Assembly (NCBI GenBank): GCA_964574635.1
Contig: CAZNOG010000005.1
Span: forward strand, 109,289 to 173,288
Reading direction: 5' to 3'
DNA from: CAZNOG01 sp964574635
GTDB taxonomy: Bacteria; Bacteroidota; Bacteroidia; Flavobacteriales_D; Cryomorphaceae
Length of the DNA: 64,000 bases
A program made the position numbers and the translations under genes. Shown piece after piece: positions 44,900 to 53,407 of the stretch (position 1 is its first letter; every line of letters begins with the position of its first letter). The notes beneath the pieces are model-generated. The model worked only from the letters and a program-made list of their open reading frames with translations, had not been told where the DNA came from and did no database searches.

Positions 44900-45625
44900 A
44901 TGACCACGCTCATGTTGGACCGTTACCTGTTTTTCGCGCTGCTCTTGGCCATATTCATCACGCCGCTCGTGGTGAGCCTCAGCGACAGGTTCCGATTCCC
45001 CCGATTTTGGCCCGGCCTCTTTCCCGGCATCGCACTCATGTTGCTCCCCATGATTCCTTGGGACGTGTGGTTCACCGCAAAAAGCATCTGGGGGTACAAC
45101 GACGACCACGTTTTTGGCCTCTACTTGGTCAACGTGCCCATCGAAAAATGGCTGTACTTCATCGCCCTGCCCTACATCTGCGCCTATTTTTACGAAGCGC
45201 TCAACCATTTCCTTCCCCGCTCACCGCTCAAACCCGCACAGAGGTTCATCACGTCCCTGCTTATCCTGGGGTCCTTCCTCCTCTGCGCACTTTTCTTCGA
45301 CCGCCTCTACACCTTCAGCGTATTTTCACTGCTCTGCCTCCTGTTGCTCTGGCATTTGCTCATCAATCAAAGCGAGTACATCGGGCAGTATTTTCTCGCC
45401 TTCCTCTTCCACCTCGTCCCCTTCCTGGCCCTCAACGGCGCATTCAACGGCACCTTTTCCGGCAACCCCATGGTGTGGCACGCCAAATCCGAAATTCTCG
45501 GTTACTACATCCTTTCATTTCCCGTCGAAGACATCGCCTACAGCATGATTATCACCCTATTGGCCATCACCATCATGGAAGAAATGAAGATCCGTCGCCC
45601 CACCGGAGTGCTCACCGTCGGCTGA
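44900..45625 (+). CDS. Lycopene cyclase domain protein (CrtYcd/CarR type)
   Basis: 241 residues with six to seven helices. PWDVWFTAKSIWGYNDDHV and GLYLVNVPIEKWLYFIALPYICAYFYEALNHF are typical of the heterodimeric-type lycopene cyclase domain, and the pattern recurs near FPVEDIAYSMIITLLAITIMEE. It converts lycopene to cyclic carotenoids. Full length relative to two-domain fusions, so it looks complete. I set the start at the ATG at 44900; a second ATG at 44912 is possible. No phytoene synthase or desaturase lies nearby in the window, so it appears as an orphan. Confidence 0.82.
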   Translation: MTTLMLDRYLFFALLLAIFITPLVVSLSDRFRFPRFWPGLFPGIALMLLPMIPWDVWFTAKSIWGYNDDHVFGLYLVNVPIEKWLYFIALPYICAYFYEALNHFLPRSPLKPAQRFITSLLILGSFLLCALFFDRLYTFSVFSLLCLLLLWHLLINQSEYIGQYFLAFLFHLVPFLALNGAFNGTFSGNPMVWHAKSEILGYYILSFPVEDIAYSMIITLLAITIMEEMKIRRPTGVLTVG

Positions 45626-45682
45626 TCGGCCCACGAAATTGCATCCAAATCCGCTTCCGGGACTGTCCGTTAGAGCACTTCA

Positions 45683-45707
45683 GGGTGACTTCAAATGAAG
45701 TCATCCC
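45683..45707 (+). other. Stem-loop after the lycopene cyclase gene
   Basis: TGACTTC (45686-45692) and GAAGTCA (45697-45703), extended by GGG/CCC with a one-base bulge; no strong T run. Possible terminator between convergent genes. Confidence 0.45.
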
Positions 45708-45780
45708 GTTGTTTTCCATGTTTCAACAAATTCTTTTCTCTCAACGCGACCTATTTACGGGGTGACTTTACGTATCCACT

Positions 45781-48273
45781 TTATATTTTGATCATGCGTT
45801 TGGTGAGCAGGAGGGTGTCCACATATATCGAATAGTGGTACAACCCGCTAGGCAGATGGGAAGCATCCCATTGAACCACGTGCCGTCCGATAGGGAAGCG
45901 TTCGTTGAGGAGAACCTCGATTAATTTTCCTTCGGCATCCGTGATATCCAAACGTACTTGGGCATCGAAGGGCAACTCAAATGAAATCGAAGTTTTTCGT
46001 TCAAAGGGGTTTGGGATATTCTGCTCCAGTACGACACCGTTGTATAGGACAGTTCCTTGATTGGTTTGACCTGTGGCACTGTTTCCGCAACAATTATTCA
46101 CGTCGCTTTTTGCTTGTTGAAGTGCGGCCATTACCCGGGAAATATCGTCTTGTAGTTCCGACATTCGATTCGTTTGAGACTGCAGCTGCTCCTGAAGCGA
46201 AGCGATGATTTCATTTTGTGCTTCGATGGCTGCCGATTGGGCGGAAAGGAGGGCATTTTGTTCCTGAAATCCGGCTACGAGCAAGGGGATGAAAGCGTTG
46301 TACTTCACGCCGAGGAGTTCTGCTGAGGTTCCTTCCACCACACCGAGTGTGTCTAACAGTTCAGGTATTTTTACGAGTTGAACCAGATCGGGCAGAACCT
46401 CCTGAACTTCTTGGGCGATAAATCCAAATTGCAAATCCTGATCCATAGCCATGGCGCGGTTTTCCGGTGAATGGTAATAATACGATTTGGGATTCAACGC
46501 TTCCAAAATTTCGCCGGCTCCTTCGATCTCTTCTATTGAATTCTTTATGGATTCATCGCTGATTATTACCGGGGTCGCGGAAAACACGGGATTGCCTCCA
46601 ACCATAACAGCGGAGTGGTCAACTGCTTCTGCATAAATGCCGATATGATAGGTACTTCCGGAATTGGGATAGTTCTGGGCAATGCCCCTTACCCCGATTG
46701 AAACACCCGTTCCGGAACCGTTGGGATTTGGAATGGAAACGCCGTTGACACCCACGGCGTACCGCGAATCCATACCAATTCCTTGAACACCTACATTGAT
46801 ATTGTGAGTAACTTCATGTTTATTCCACGCTTCACCGTGAACTCCGACAACGTAGTTGCTTATTCCGCTTCCCAAGTCTACAGGAACGGTCGAATTTGAA
46901 AAAATTCCAAAGCCGGAACTGTCCCGTTCGTAGCCGTTGCTCACGTTTAACTTGGCCTTTTCGGAAAATTTCATACCGATGCCAACCTTCCCCCTGTAGC
47001 AATCTTCCGAAGCGTCGAACCCCAAGTAAACATCTTCTTCTTCGGGCACGGTTACGGAATTTATGTCCTTCCACCGGCAATCCGCACCCTCGCCCCCGGG
47101 AATCCATTCACCCGTGCCGGACAGCACGACGGTACTGTCATCGGGAAAAGCCAGGTGGTTATGCACGTAATCCCCCCCGATGCTGTCCATCTGTAGCCCG
47201 ACAATAAGAACATCGGGGGCGGTATTCACCGGAACATCCCGCACCCGCAGTTTCCCCACGATGTCCAATTTTTCGGAGGGCTTTTCATCGAGACCGTTGA
47301 TGGAAAAATCGCCCAGTCCAATGTTCCCTTCCGGATGTATCCTCATGGTTTCGAGCCCGTTTAAATGCGAGGCTTCCCCCGGGGCTGCGGTGCCGGAATA
47401 CAATCCGCAAAACACGATGCGCAAGGCGTCCAATCGACCGGGCGTGTCGTTGTCGCCCCATACGATGACGGCATCGTTTAAATCATCGCCCAAAACACCC
47501 GTTTTTTCGCGGGGGCGCATTCCAAAAAACACATTGTCGGACTTTCTTTGGATATACGTTCCCGAATTCATCCATTCGCGGTGCCCACCTTTTTGATAAA
47601 GCCACTCGTCTCCGATGTGCAGCATGGCCAATGGGTTGACAATTTCGTTTCCCTTTCGGCTCGAAATGGATACCCGCGTGGTGGAATGGACTCCGCCGAT
47701 GTGCGGATCATCATAGGGCACACTACTGATCCGAACGCGTTCGGTCAAGGCACCCGACGGACCTTGGAACGCATGTGCCCCGTGTGCGTGAAAAACGATG
47801 TCTCCGAGGGTGGATTCCACGCGCAAATGGTTTTCGGATGCATTGTAAATATTGGATTCCAAAGGGTTCCACTCCTGCGTCAGGGTGTTTGGGCTCAAAA
47901 GGAATTGCGCGCGCTGCACGGCAGCCTCCACCCCGGTGCCGGTATACATGCTCCACGCCACATCCTGTTGAACATGCCCATCGGTGCGAAACACATTCCC
48001 GTTGTTGGGGGTGACGGAAAGTAAATTGATGTGAAGGAGGGCGCTTGGCGCAAAGCTCGAAGCCCCGATGGCCAATGCGCCGGTGCCCTGCATCAGGCGC
48101 ATGCGATTAATTCCGTTAGTTCTGAAATCTAAGGGTTGGTTATTCGTAGAACCAAGCCATTCTGTGCCTGTAAGAGCGTTTCCGCTTAAATCCCACGTTG
48201 TTTGGCTAAAAGCCGAAAAATTTACACCTGCAACAAGTGCAAACGTTGCGAAAATTTTGAAATTTGTTTTCAT
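45781..48273 (-). CDS. Large secreted tail-fibre-like protein with S74 chaperone domain and T9SS sorting domain
   Basis: 830 residues. A signal peptide (MKTNFKIFATFALVAGVNFSAFSQ) is followed by the fibre-like repeats common in these proteins (GSTNNQPLDFRTNGINRMRL, LLHINLLS, LDIVGKLRVRD). Around residues 565-635 is an intramolecular chaperone of endosialidase (peptidase S74) type: SDESIKNSIEEIEGAGEILEALNPKSYYY and FGFIAQEVQEVLPDLV. A coiled coil follows (NALLSAQSAAIEAQNEIIASLQ), then a T9SS domain (NIPNPFERKTSISF to LLTKRMIKI). Trimeric fibre assembly with autocleavage after folding is likely. Upstream lie duplicated fragments of its 5' end. Confidence 0.85.
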   Translation of the reverse strand: MKTNFKIFATFALVAGVNFSAFSQTTWDLSGNALTGTEWLGSTNNQPLDFRTNGINRMRLMQGTGALAIGASSFAPSALLHINLLSVTPNNGNVFRTDGHVQQDVAWSMYTGTGVEAAVQRAQFLLSPNTLTQEWNPLESNIYNASENHLRVESTLGDIVFHAHGAHAFQGPSGALTERVRISSVPYDDPHIGGVHSTTRVSISSRKGNEIVNPLAMLHIGDEWLYQKGGHREWMNSGTYIQRKSDNVFFGMRPREKTGVLGDDLNDAVIVWGDNDTPGRLDALRIVFCGLYSGTAAPGEASHLNGLETMRIHPEGNIGLGDFSINGLDEKPSEKLDIVGKLRVRDVPVNTAPDVLIVGLQMDSIGGDYVHNHLAFPDDSTVVLSGTGEWIPGGEGADCRWKDINSVTVPEEEDVYLGFDASEDCYRGKVGIGMKFSEKAKLNVSNGYERDSSGFGIFSNSTVPVDLGSGISNYVVGVHGEAWNKHEVTHNINVGVQGIGMDSRYAVGVNGVSIPNPNGSGTGVSIGVRGIAQNYPNSGSTYHIGIYAEAVDHSAVMVGGNPVFSATPVIISDESIKNSIEEIEGAGEILEALNPKSYYYHSPENRAMAMDQDLQFGFIAQEVQEVLPDLVQLVKIPELLDTLGVVEGTSAELLGVKYNAFIPLLVAGFQEQNALLSAQSAAIEAQNEIIASLQEQLQSQTNRMSELQDDISRVMAALQQAKSDVNNCCGNSATGQTNQGTVLYNGVVLEQNIPNPFERKTSISFELPFDAQVRLDITDAEGKLIEVLLNERFPIGRHVVQWDASHLPSGLYHYSIYVDTLLLTKRMIKI

Positions 48274-48311
48274 ACGTAAATCTGGCGGTATTTATCGTGT
48301 TGACTGCACTT

Positions 48312-49307
48312 CTATTTGGTTATTAAAAATTGTTTGACAAATGAAAAGTCTTTTGTTTCTATTCTCATAAAATAAATGCCTGCCTGATAGTCAGAAACAT
48401 TTATTTGTGTTGAACTGCCGTCCGATATTTGTTTTTGTACAAGTAAGGTTTCCCCCACGCTGTTAAACAGCGTAATTTTTTCAGGGTAAATATCATCAAA
48501 ATTTATGGTTAAATAATCGGTTGCAGGGTTAGGAAAAATACTAATTCGGCTTTCAATGCTTGGTTCAGAGGTTCCAACAGTACAATCAAGGCAAACCACA
48601 CTTACATCGTCAATGTAATGATAGCTGGTTGTCCACGCAGGAGATGGAAATACGGGCTTATGTATGGTGTCGGTTGAAGCATCATCGTTAAAATTGCCAA
48701 TGATCATATATTTTTCTCCGCCAAGTGCGGTAAATGTGCCTGAAACTTCTGTCCAACCAAGCGTATCCGTTAATGGATTTGTAACGGGATTATTTGCAAT
48801 TTGAGGAGAAAAAGACAATACCCACATATGCGAAGGTAAATTAATAGCATTATTATAAAAATAAGCCCCTATGTTGTTGGAAGCATAAGTGCTTACTTCG
48901 CATAAACTGACATAGAAGGTAACTAAATACTGTTTGCCTGCAATAAGGGTTTGTGTTAATTCTGTTTGAATATATTCTCTTGAGTCTGTTTCAATCATAG
49001 AAATCAACCCTGCATAAGCGTTTCCCGTTCGGGCATTTTGGAAACCCCGACCGTTTTGTGGTACTCCATAACCATTTGTTATAGGAACGCAAGAATTAAA
49101 ATAATCAGGTGAATAGCCTGTAGGATTACCCCAACCCGTTGCAAGCTCTATCATATTATCAGGCATTGGGTCTAATGTGGCAGGGTCGGGGCATTGAGAA
49201 TACTCCTCAAAACTCGGGTTCGGCACCAGGTTCTGCCCTTCCGTCTGCAAAGGGATTGCACACAGAAAGCAAATTGCAAGGGAAATTTTAATCAGTCCAT
49301 TCATCAT
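48312..49307 (-). CDS. T9SS-sorted secreted protein, copy A of a tandem pair
   Basis: 331 residues: a signal peptide (MMNGLIKISLAICFLCAIPL), a jelly-roll-like domain starting NLVPNPSFEEYSQCPDPAT, the pair of cysteines in VVCLDCTVGT, and a type A sorting domain (SIFPNPATDYLTINF to KQFLITK). About two thirds identical to copy B at 49789, with the signal peptide nearly perfect. The coding sequence is much more AT-rich than the rest of the window. The gene lies 38 bases upstream of the S74 fibre gene on the same strand, so the two are probably co-expressed. Ligand unknown. Confidence 0.8.
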   Translation of the reverse strand: MMNGLIKISLAICFLCAIPLQTEGQNLVPNPSFEEYSQCPDPATLDPMPDNMIELATGWGNPTGYSPDYFNSCVPITNGYGVPQNGRGFQNARTGNAYAGLISMIETDSREYIQTELTQTLIAGKQYLVTFYVSLCEVSTYASNNIGAYFYNNAINLPSHMWVLSFSPQIANNPVTNPLTDTLGWTEVSGTFTALGGEKYMIIGNFNDDASTDTIHKPVFPSPAWTTSYHYIDDVSVVCLDCTVGTSEPSIESRISIFPNPATDYLTINFDDIYPEKITLFNSVGETLLVQKQISDGSSTQINVSDYQAGIYFMRIETKDFSFVKQFLITK

Positions 49308-49449
49308 GTGCCTACAAACAAAAGTTTAAAATTAGTCAATATTAACGGAAAGCCAATGGTTTACCCGTTACCGGTTCGCGTCGGCAAAACCGCTGCACGA
49401 GGGGTTTCCTTCGTTTGAGGTGCTGTACATGCTCCAGGACAAATCCAGG
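49230..49449. repeat. 220-bp direct repeat, copy 1
   Basis: Identical to 50707-50926 at a fixed offset of 1477 bases. Covers the signal-peptide end of copy A, its leader and the end of the truncated fibre gene. Confidence 0.85.
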
Positions 49450-49751
49450 ACGGCTTCACCGTCGGTGCGTATGAGGTTGCCGACGGGGTTGGGTTGGGAA
49501 GGTTGGTTGATGTGCAGAAAGGCATTGGGGCTGAAATTGGTGAAATCACCCAAACCGACAAAGCCGCCGGTGCCCATGATACGCATACGGGGTTCATTGT
49601 TGGTGCGGAAGTCTAAGGGCTGGTTATTCGTTGAACCCAAAAACTGACCCGGTGCAACAATATTTCCTGTGGTTTGCCATTGGCTAAAAGCCGAATAATT
49701 TACACCTATTGCAAGTGCAAATGTGGCTAAGTGTGTAAAATTTGTTTTCAT
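49368..49751 (-). pseudogene. Truncated 5' copy of the S74 fibre gene
   Basis: 127 codons that begin MKTNFTHLATFALAIGVNYSAFSQ, closely similar to the start of the 45781 gene, including GSTNNQPLDFRTN and LHINQPSQPNP. Similarity breaks after about residue 108 (SWSMYSTSN) and the frame ends with SCSGFADANR. The rest of the fibre (S74 and sorting domains) is missing. It may still make a small secreted peptide, but looks like a remnant of a tandem duplication with deletion. Confidence 0.7.
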
Positions 49752-49788
49752 ACTAATTGTGTCAGTATTTATCGTGTTGACTGCACTT

Positions 49789-50784
49789 CTATTTGGTTAT
49801 TAAAAATCGTTTTGTTATTGAATTTTCTTTTGCTTCTATCTTCAAAAAATAAACGCCCGCCTGATATTCGGCAACATTTATTTGTGTGTTTCCCGATAGT
49901 TGATTTTTTACAAGTAACGTTTCCCCTACATTGTTAAATATCGTAATTTTTTCAGGGTAAATATCATCAAAATGTACGTTTAAATAATCGGATGCAGGAT
50001 TAGGAAAAACACTTATTTTGTTGTCAATGTTTGTTTCTTCAATTCCCACAGTACAATCCAAACAAACTACACTTACATCATCAAGGTAATGATAGCTGCC
50101 TGTCCACCAAGGGGACGGAAGATAAGGCTTATTTGTGGTGTCGGTTGAAGCATCATCATTAAAATTGCCGATAGTCATATATTTTTCCCCACCAAGTGCC
50201 GTAAAAGTACCTGAAACTTCTGTCCACCCAAGCGTATCTGTTAGCGGATTTGTAAAAGGATTGTTTGAAATTTGGGGCGTGTAAGGTAAAACCAAGCTAT
50301 GAGCAACAGAAACAGGCATATTTGAAAAATAAGCCCCTATGTTGTTGGAAGCATAAGTACACTTGTGAGATAAACTAACATAAAAGGTAACTAAATACTG
50401 CTTGCCAGCAATGAGAGGTGCAGTTAATTCCGTTTGAATATATTCCCGTGCATTTGCACTAATTGCGGCAGAAACCAAACCTACATAGGCACTTCCCGTT
50501 CGGGCATTTTGGAAACCCCAAAGGTTCTCAGGAACACTATATGATTCAAATGGTGTATGTGGAACGCAAGCGTTAAAATAATCAGGCGACCACCCTGTGG
50601 GATTGCCCCACCCCGTTGCAAGGTCTATCATATTATCGGGCATTGGGTCAACAGTGGCAGGGTCGGGGCATTGAGAATACACCTCAAAGCTCCCATTCGG
50701 TACCAAGTTCTGCCCTTCCGTCTGCAAAGGGATTGCACACAGAAAGCAAATTGCAAGGGAAATTTTAATCAGTCCATTCATCAT
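49789..50784 (-). CDS. T9SS-sorted secreted protein, copy B of a tandem pair
   Basis: 331 residues, the same length and layout as copy A: identical signal peptide, NLVPNGSFEVYSQCPDPATV, VVCLDCTVGI, and a sorting domain SVFPNPASDYLNVHF to KRFLITK. Differences cluster in the middle of the jelly-roll region (for example AHSLVLPYTPQ against SHMWVLSFSPQ), while both ends are nearly identical at DNA level. That pattern suggests recombination or gene conversion between copies, or selection for variable centres. AT-rich like copy A. Confidence 0.8.
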   Translation of the reverse strand: MMNGLIKISLAICFLCAIPLQTEGQNLVPNGSFEVYSQCPDPATVDPMPDNMIDLATGWGNPTGWSPDYFNACVPHTPFESYSVPENLWGFQNARTGSAYVGLVSAAISANAREYIQTELTAPLIAGKQYLVTFYVSLSHKCTYASNNIGAYFSNMPVSVAHSLVLPYTPQISNNPFTNPLTDTLGWTEVSGTFTALGGEKYMTIGNFNDDASTDTTNKPYLPSPWWTGSYHYLDDVSVVCLDCTVGIEETNIDNKISVFPNPASDYLNVHFDDIYPEKITIFNNVGETLLVKNQLSGNTQINVAEYQAGVYFLKIEAKENSITKRFLITK

Positions 50785-50926
50785 GTGCCTACAAACAAAA
50801 GTTTAAAATTAGTCAATATTAACGGAAAGCCAATGGTTTACCCGTTACCGGTTCGCGTCGGCAAAACCGCTGCACGAGGGGTTTCCTTCGTTTGAGGTGC
50901 TGTACATGCTCCAGGACAAATCCAGG
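50707..50926. repeat. 220-bp direct repeat, copy 2
   Basis: Identical to 49230-49449; similarity continues with two mismatches to about 50959, then stops. Confidence 0.85.
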
Positions 50927-50962
50927 TCGGCTTCACTGTCGGTGCGTATGAGGTTGCCGACG
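50845..50962 (-). pseudogene. Second remnant of the fibre gene 5' region
   Basis: About 39 codons matching the end of the 49368 fragment (GNLIRTDSEADLDLSWSMYS and SCSGFADANR, then a stop). No start codon remains; similarity ends abruptly at about 50962, the outer edge of the duplicated segment. Confidence 0.65.
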
Positions 50963-51088
50963 GTGGGTACGAATGGACGGTATGACAAGTACCTCGGATA
51001 AGTAGAGCATCATGCAAAGCGATCCGATGCATCAAGTGTAGGCACGTCTTCGTTTTTGCTCGGATCTAACCGATACTTATTACCGGAC

Positions 51089-51667
51089 ATGAAGAAATTT
51101 GAACTTACCATCGGGCTTATTGCCGTTGTCGCTATAACTCTAAAGCTATTCCAAGTGCCGGGAAGCGGCTTTTGACGATACTCACCTTCTCCACGATGGC
51201 AACCTTTTACTATCTCACCGGGTTCGTCCTATTTAACGGTATCCGCTTGAGAGATCTATTCAAGTCTGCAGCATACGAGAGAACCAACATAAAAAGAATA
51301 ACCAGAACGATAGCTCCAGGATTTATCCTGTCATTATTCTCATCGGAATTTTATTCAAACTTCAAATGTATTCGGGAGCTTCCGTGTTGCTCCCGCCGGC
51401 CTCACTCTGACTGGAGTCATATTGGGTCTGTTCATTGTTTTTTATTTCCGAAACAAAATGAGTTTTACAATAGGTTTTTTTAGAGGATTGCCATTCTCGG
51501 GCGGTTTCGTCGTGCTGTTCTATCTTACACCCTCCCCAACCTTGGTGGGTATTTACAACGGGGATCATCCGGAATACGCCGAATTGTACAAACCATCACT
51601 TTCTGACCGGGACAACCAAGAATTAACGGAACGACTGGAAGAGTCAAGACGGGAAATACACGAGTAA
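51089..51667 (+). pseudogene. Frameshifted GldL-like membrane protein gene
   Basis: Reading across three frames gives one continuous protein: MKKFELTIGLIAVVAITLKL from 51089, then YYLTGFVLFNGIRLRDLFK (frame change near 51168), then IILIGILFKLQMYSGASVLL (near 51330), then LTLTGVILGLFIVFYFRNKM (near 51393) through HPEYAELYKPSLSDRDNQEL to a TAA at 51667. The G-x-LFK-x2-x-x-GAS signature resembles the membrane part of GldL-type gliding proteins. Each change is equivalent to the loss of one base, two of them beside T or C runs. Either a decayed gene or three local sequence errors; no single frame encodes the whole protein. Confidence 0.65.
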
Positions 51668-51789
51668 AATCCTTTCTCCCTGGCAAATACGGCAACGAAC
51701 GAAGACCATCCTCGCCCATCGTGCCGGTTACAATATTCGTCCGAATTCACCCCGCGGCTAGAGAAAGCGACTCGTGCAATGACGTGACG

Positions 51790-52185
51790 TCAACCACCCG
51801 CCTCCGCTATTCGGTCGCGAAGCCATTCGCGGGCCTCACCGTCGCTTTTGAAAATCTTCGTAGGCCTCGAGGGCTTATTGTACCTCACGAAAAAATTGGA
51901 AGACATCTGGTGATAATAATGCTGGATGACGATGGCGTCGGCGACGATAATATCCGTGATGCCTTCTGAAGAAACCAACTCCCGGGCTTCCGGACTTAAA
52001 GTCGCTTTATCTCCCGCAGATACCAACAGGCCTTTGGCGGAGGGAAACGAGCGGTGAATGGTGTCGAAAATTTCGCGGATTTTATCCGTCTGTAAGGTTT
52101 CGCCGGATTTGATGAACAATTCGACTATTTCGGAATCGTCCAGTTCCAACGTACAGTTTCCGAGATCGATCTTATTTGACGACAT
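51790..52185 (-). CDS. Small SpoIIAA/STAS-like protein
   Basis: 131 residues without signal peptide. LDDSEIVELFIKSGETLQTD, PSAKGLLVSAGDKATLSPEAREL and YNKPSRPTKIFKSDGEAREWLRD resemble small Bacteroidota proteins with a SpoIIAA/STAS-like alternating fold that are annotated as unknown (DUF7793-like). I chose the ATG at 52185 (MSSNKIDLG). The upstream neighbour, the SPOR protein, ends 12 bases before it on the same strand, suggesting a shared transcript. Function unknown. Confidence 0.7.
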   Translation of the reverse strand: MSSNKIDLGNCTLELDDSEIVELFIKSGETLQTDKIREIFDTIHRSFPSAKGLLVSAGDKATLSPEARELVSSEGITDIIVADAIVIQHYYHQMSSNFFVRYNKPSRPTKIFKSDGEAREWLRDRIAEAGG

Positions 52186-52196
52186 GGTATTATGGT

Positions 52197-53372
52197 TCAG
52201 GGCACACGCTTCTTCAACATCCAAACCCCGGAAAATGATTCTTGTTCACGAAAATCCTGCAGCTCTCCCAAAGCGGTTTGGTATCGGGAGTAGCTTTTCA
52301 GCCTCACGCGGTAAAGGTTTTTGTGGTGGTCGAGCACCGCGGCGGGGTAGCCCATTGAGCGCAGATCGGCAATGTATTCCTCCGCGTTTTCGCGCTCTTC
52401 GAAACACCCGGCGATGATGTGGTAAAGTCCGCCGACCGTTACTTCATCCGCCGTCTCGGGCGCGGTGTCGGAAATCGACGCAGCCTCTGTCGTGGTCGCT
52501 TCGGATTTCGCCGCGTCTACGGTCGGTCTTTCTATGCTTGCGTTCAAATCCACCCACACACCGTTTTCGTCCACAGCGTTGCGCTCAAACGAAAATGGAA
52601 AAAGTGCGGTGTTCGAGGGAAAATTCGTCCCCTCCGCTTCGGCGGCCGACGCGTTCGCGGCCGAGGGTTCATCTTGGCGGGGAGTGTACACCGGCGCCGA
52701 ATCGGGCGAGTTGGTAGGGAAAGGCCACAAGTCGGCGGGGTTCATCGTCGCCGGGCTTTGGAAATCCGTTTTCAACCCGATATACACGCTCAGTCCGATG
52801 AAAGGCAGCAAAGTCGCCGCCGCCACCCGGTAGATGCCTCCGGTGTACGAAGGTCTTCGGGAATGCGAGGGCGACGGAGTGTCCACCGCTTCTTCCCCAC
52901 CCCACACTTCGGATTCTTCATCGACCAAGGCAAGCCGTCCGGGCACCGCAAAGTCGGTGAAGCCGATGGAGTCCTTAAGGAAGTTGACTTCTTCGGAAGG
53001 GGAAAACCGCAGGATCTGATCCCGGTCGAAGTAGAGCACCCCGATCTTCTTGAATTCCACTTTGTGACCCTTTTCCAAAACCGACAGGCATGAGTCCACG
53101 ACGGATTTCAGCTCCCGATCGGCTTCTTCGAAGGGCATGTCGTTAACCTCGGCGATGGTACCGACCAGCAAGCCGTCGTTCTTGGTGAGGTTTCTGTTGA
53201 ATCGCAAATCCTTGCGGGGCGGACGGGCGATGCCGTTTTCCACCTTGGCAGGGGCGTAGTTGGTCACGAAGCCGCCCAATTGTGGTACGATCACGCAATC
53301 GTACTCGTACAGCAGACGCGCGATGTAGGAGTCGAGCTCCTCGCGGCCGATTTGAAATTTTTCCGGGGTCAT
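52197..53372 (-). CDS. SPOR domain protein with N-terminal HU-CCDC81 domains
   Basis: 391 residues. ELDSYIARLLYEYDCVIVPQLGGFVTNY and LRFNRNLTKNDGLLV match the bacterial HU-CCDC81 domains. A single helix (VAAATLLPFIGLSVYIGL, about residues 183-200) separates them from a low-complexity linker and a C-terminal SPOR domain (YHIIAGCFEERENAEEYIADLRSMGYPA), which binds denuded peptidoglycan at the septum. DNA binding by the HU-like part has been proposed but is not proved. The frame allows a GTG three codons earlier; I use the ATG at 53372. Confidence 0.85.
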   Translation of the reverse strand: MTPEKFQIGREELDSYIARLLYEYDCVIVPQLGGFVTNYAPAKVENGIARPPRKDLRFNRNLTKNDGLLVGTIAEVNDMPFEEADRELKSVVDSCLSVLEKGHKVEFKKIGVLYFDRDQILRFSPSEEVNFLKDSIGFTDFAVPGRLALVDEESEVWGGEEAVDTPSPSHSRRPSYTGGIYRVAAATLLPFIGLSVYIGLKTDFQSPATMNPADLWPFPTNSPDSAPVYTPRQDEPSAANASAAEAEGTNFPSNTALFPFSFERNAVDENGVWVDLNASIERPTVDAAKSEATTTEAASISDTAPETADEVTVGGLYHIIAGCFEERENAEEYIADLRSMGYPAAVLDHHKNLYRVRLKSYSRYQTALGELQDFREQESFSGVWMLKKRVP

Positions 53373-53407
53373 GTCATCCACAAAACTACAATCTTCCCAT
53401 TAGCCAT

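Noticed and set aside
44659..44913. 84-codon minus-strand ORF upstream of the lycopene cyclase gene
   Set aside because: Its 3' end lies inside the strong terminator stem of the Cys-rich lipoprotein gene and its start overlaps the lycopene cyclase gene; no family similarity.
48312..50784. The duplicated T9SS genes as an insertion sequence
   Set aside because: No transposase, no terminal inverted repeats; the repeats are direct and fit tandem duplication.
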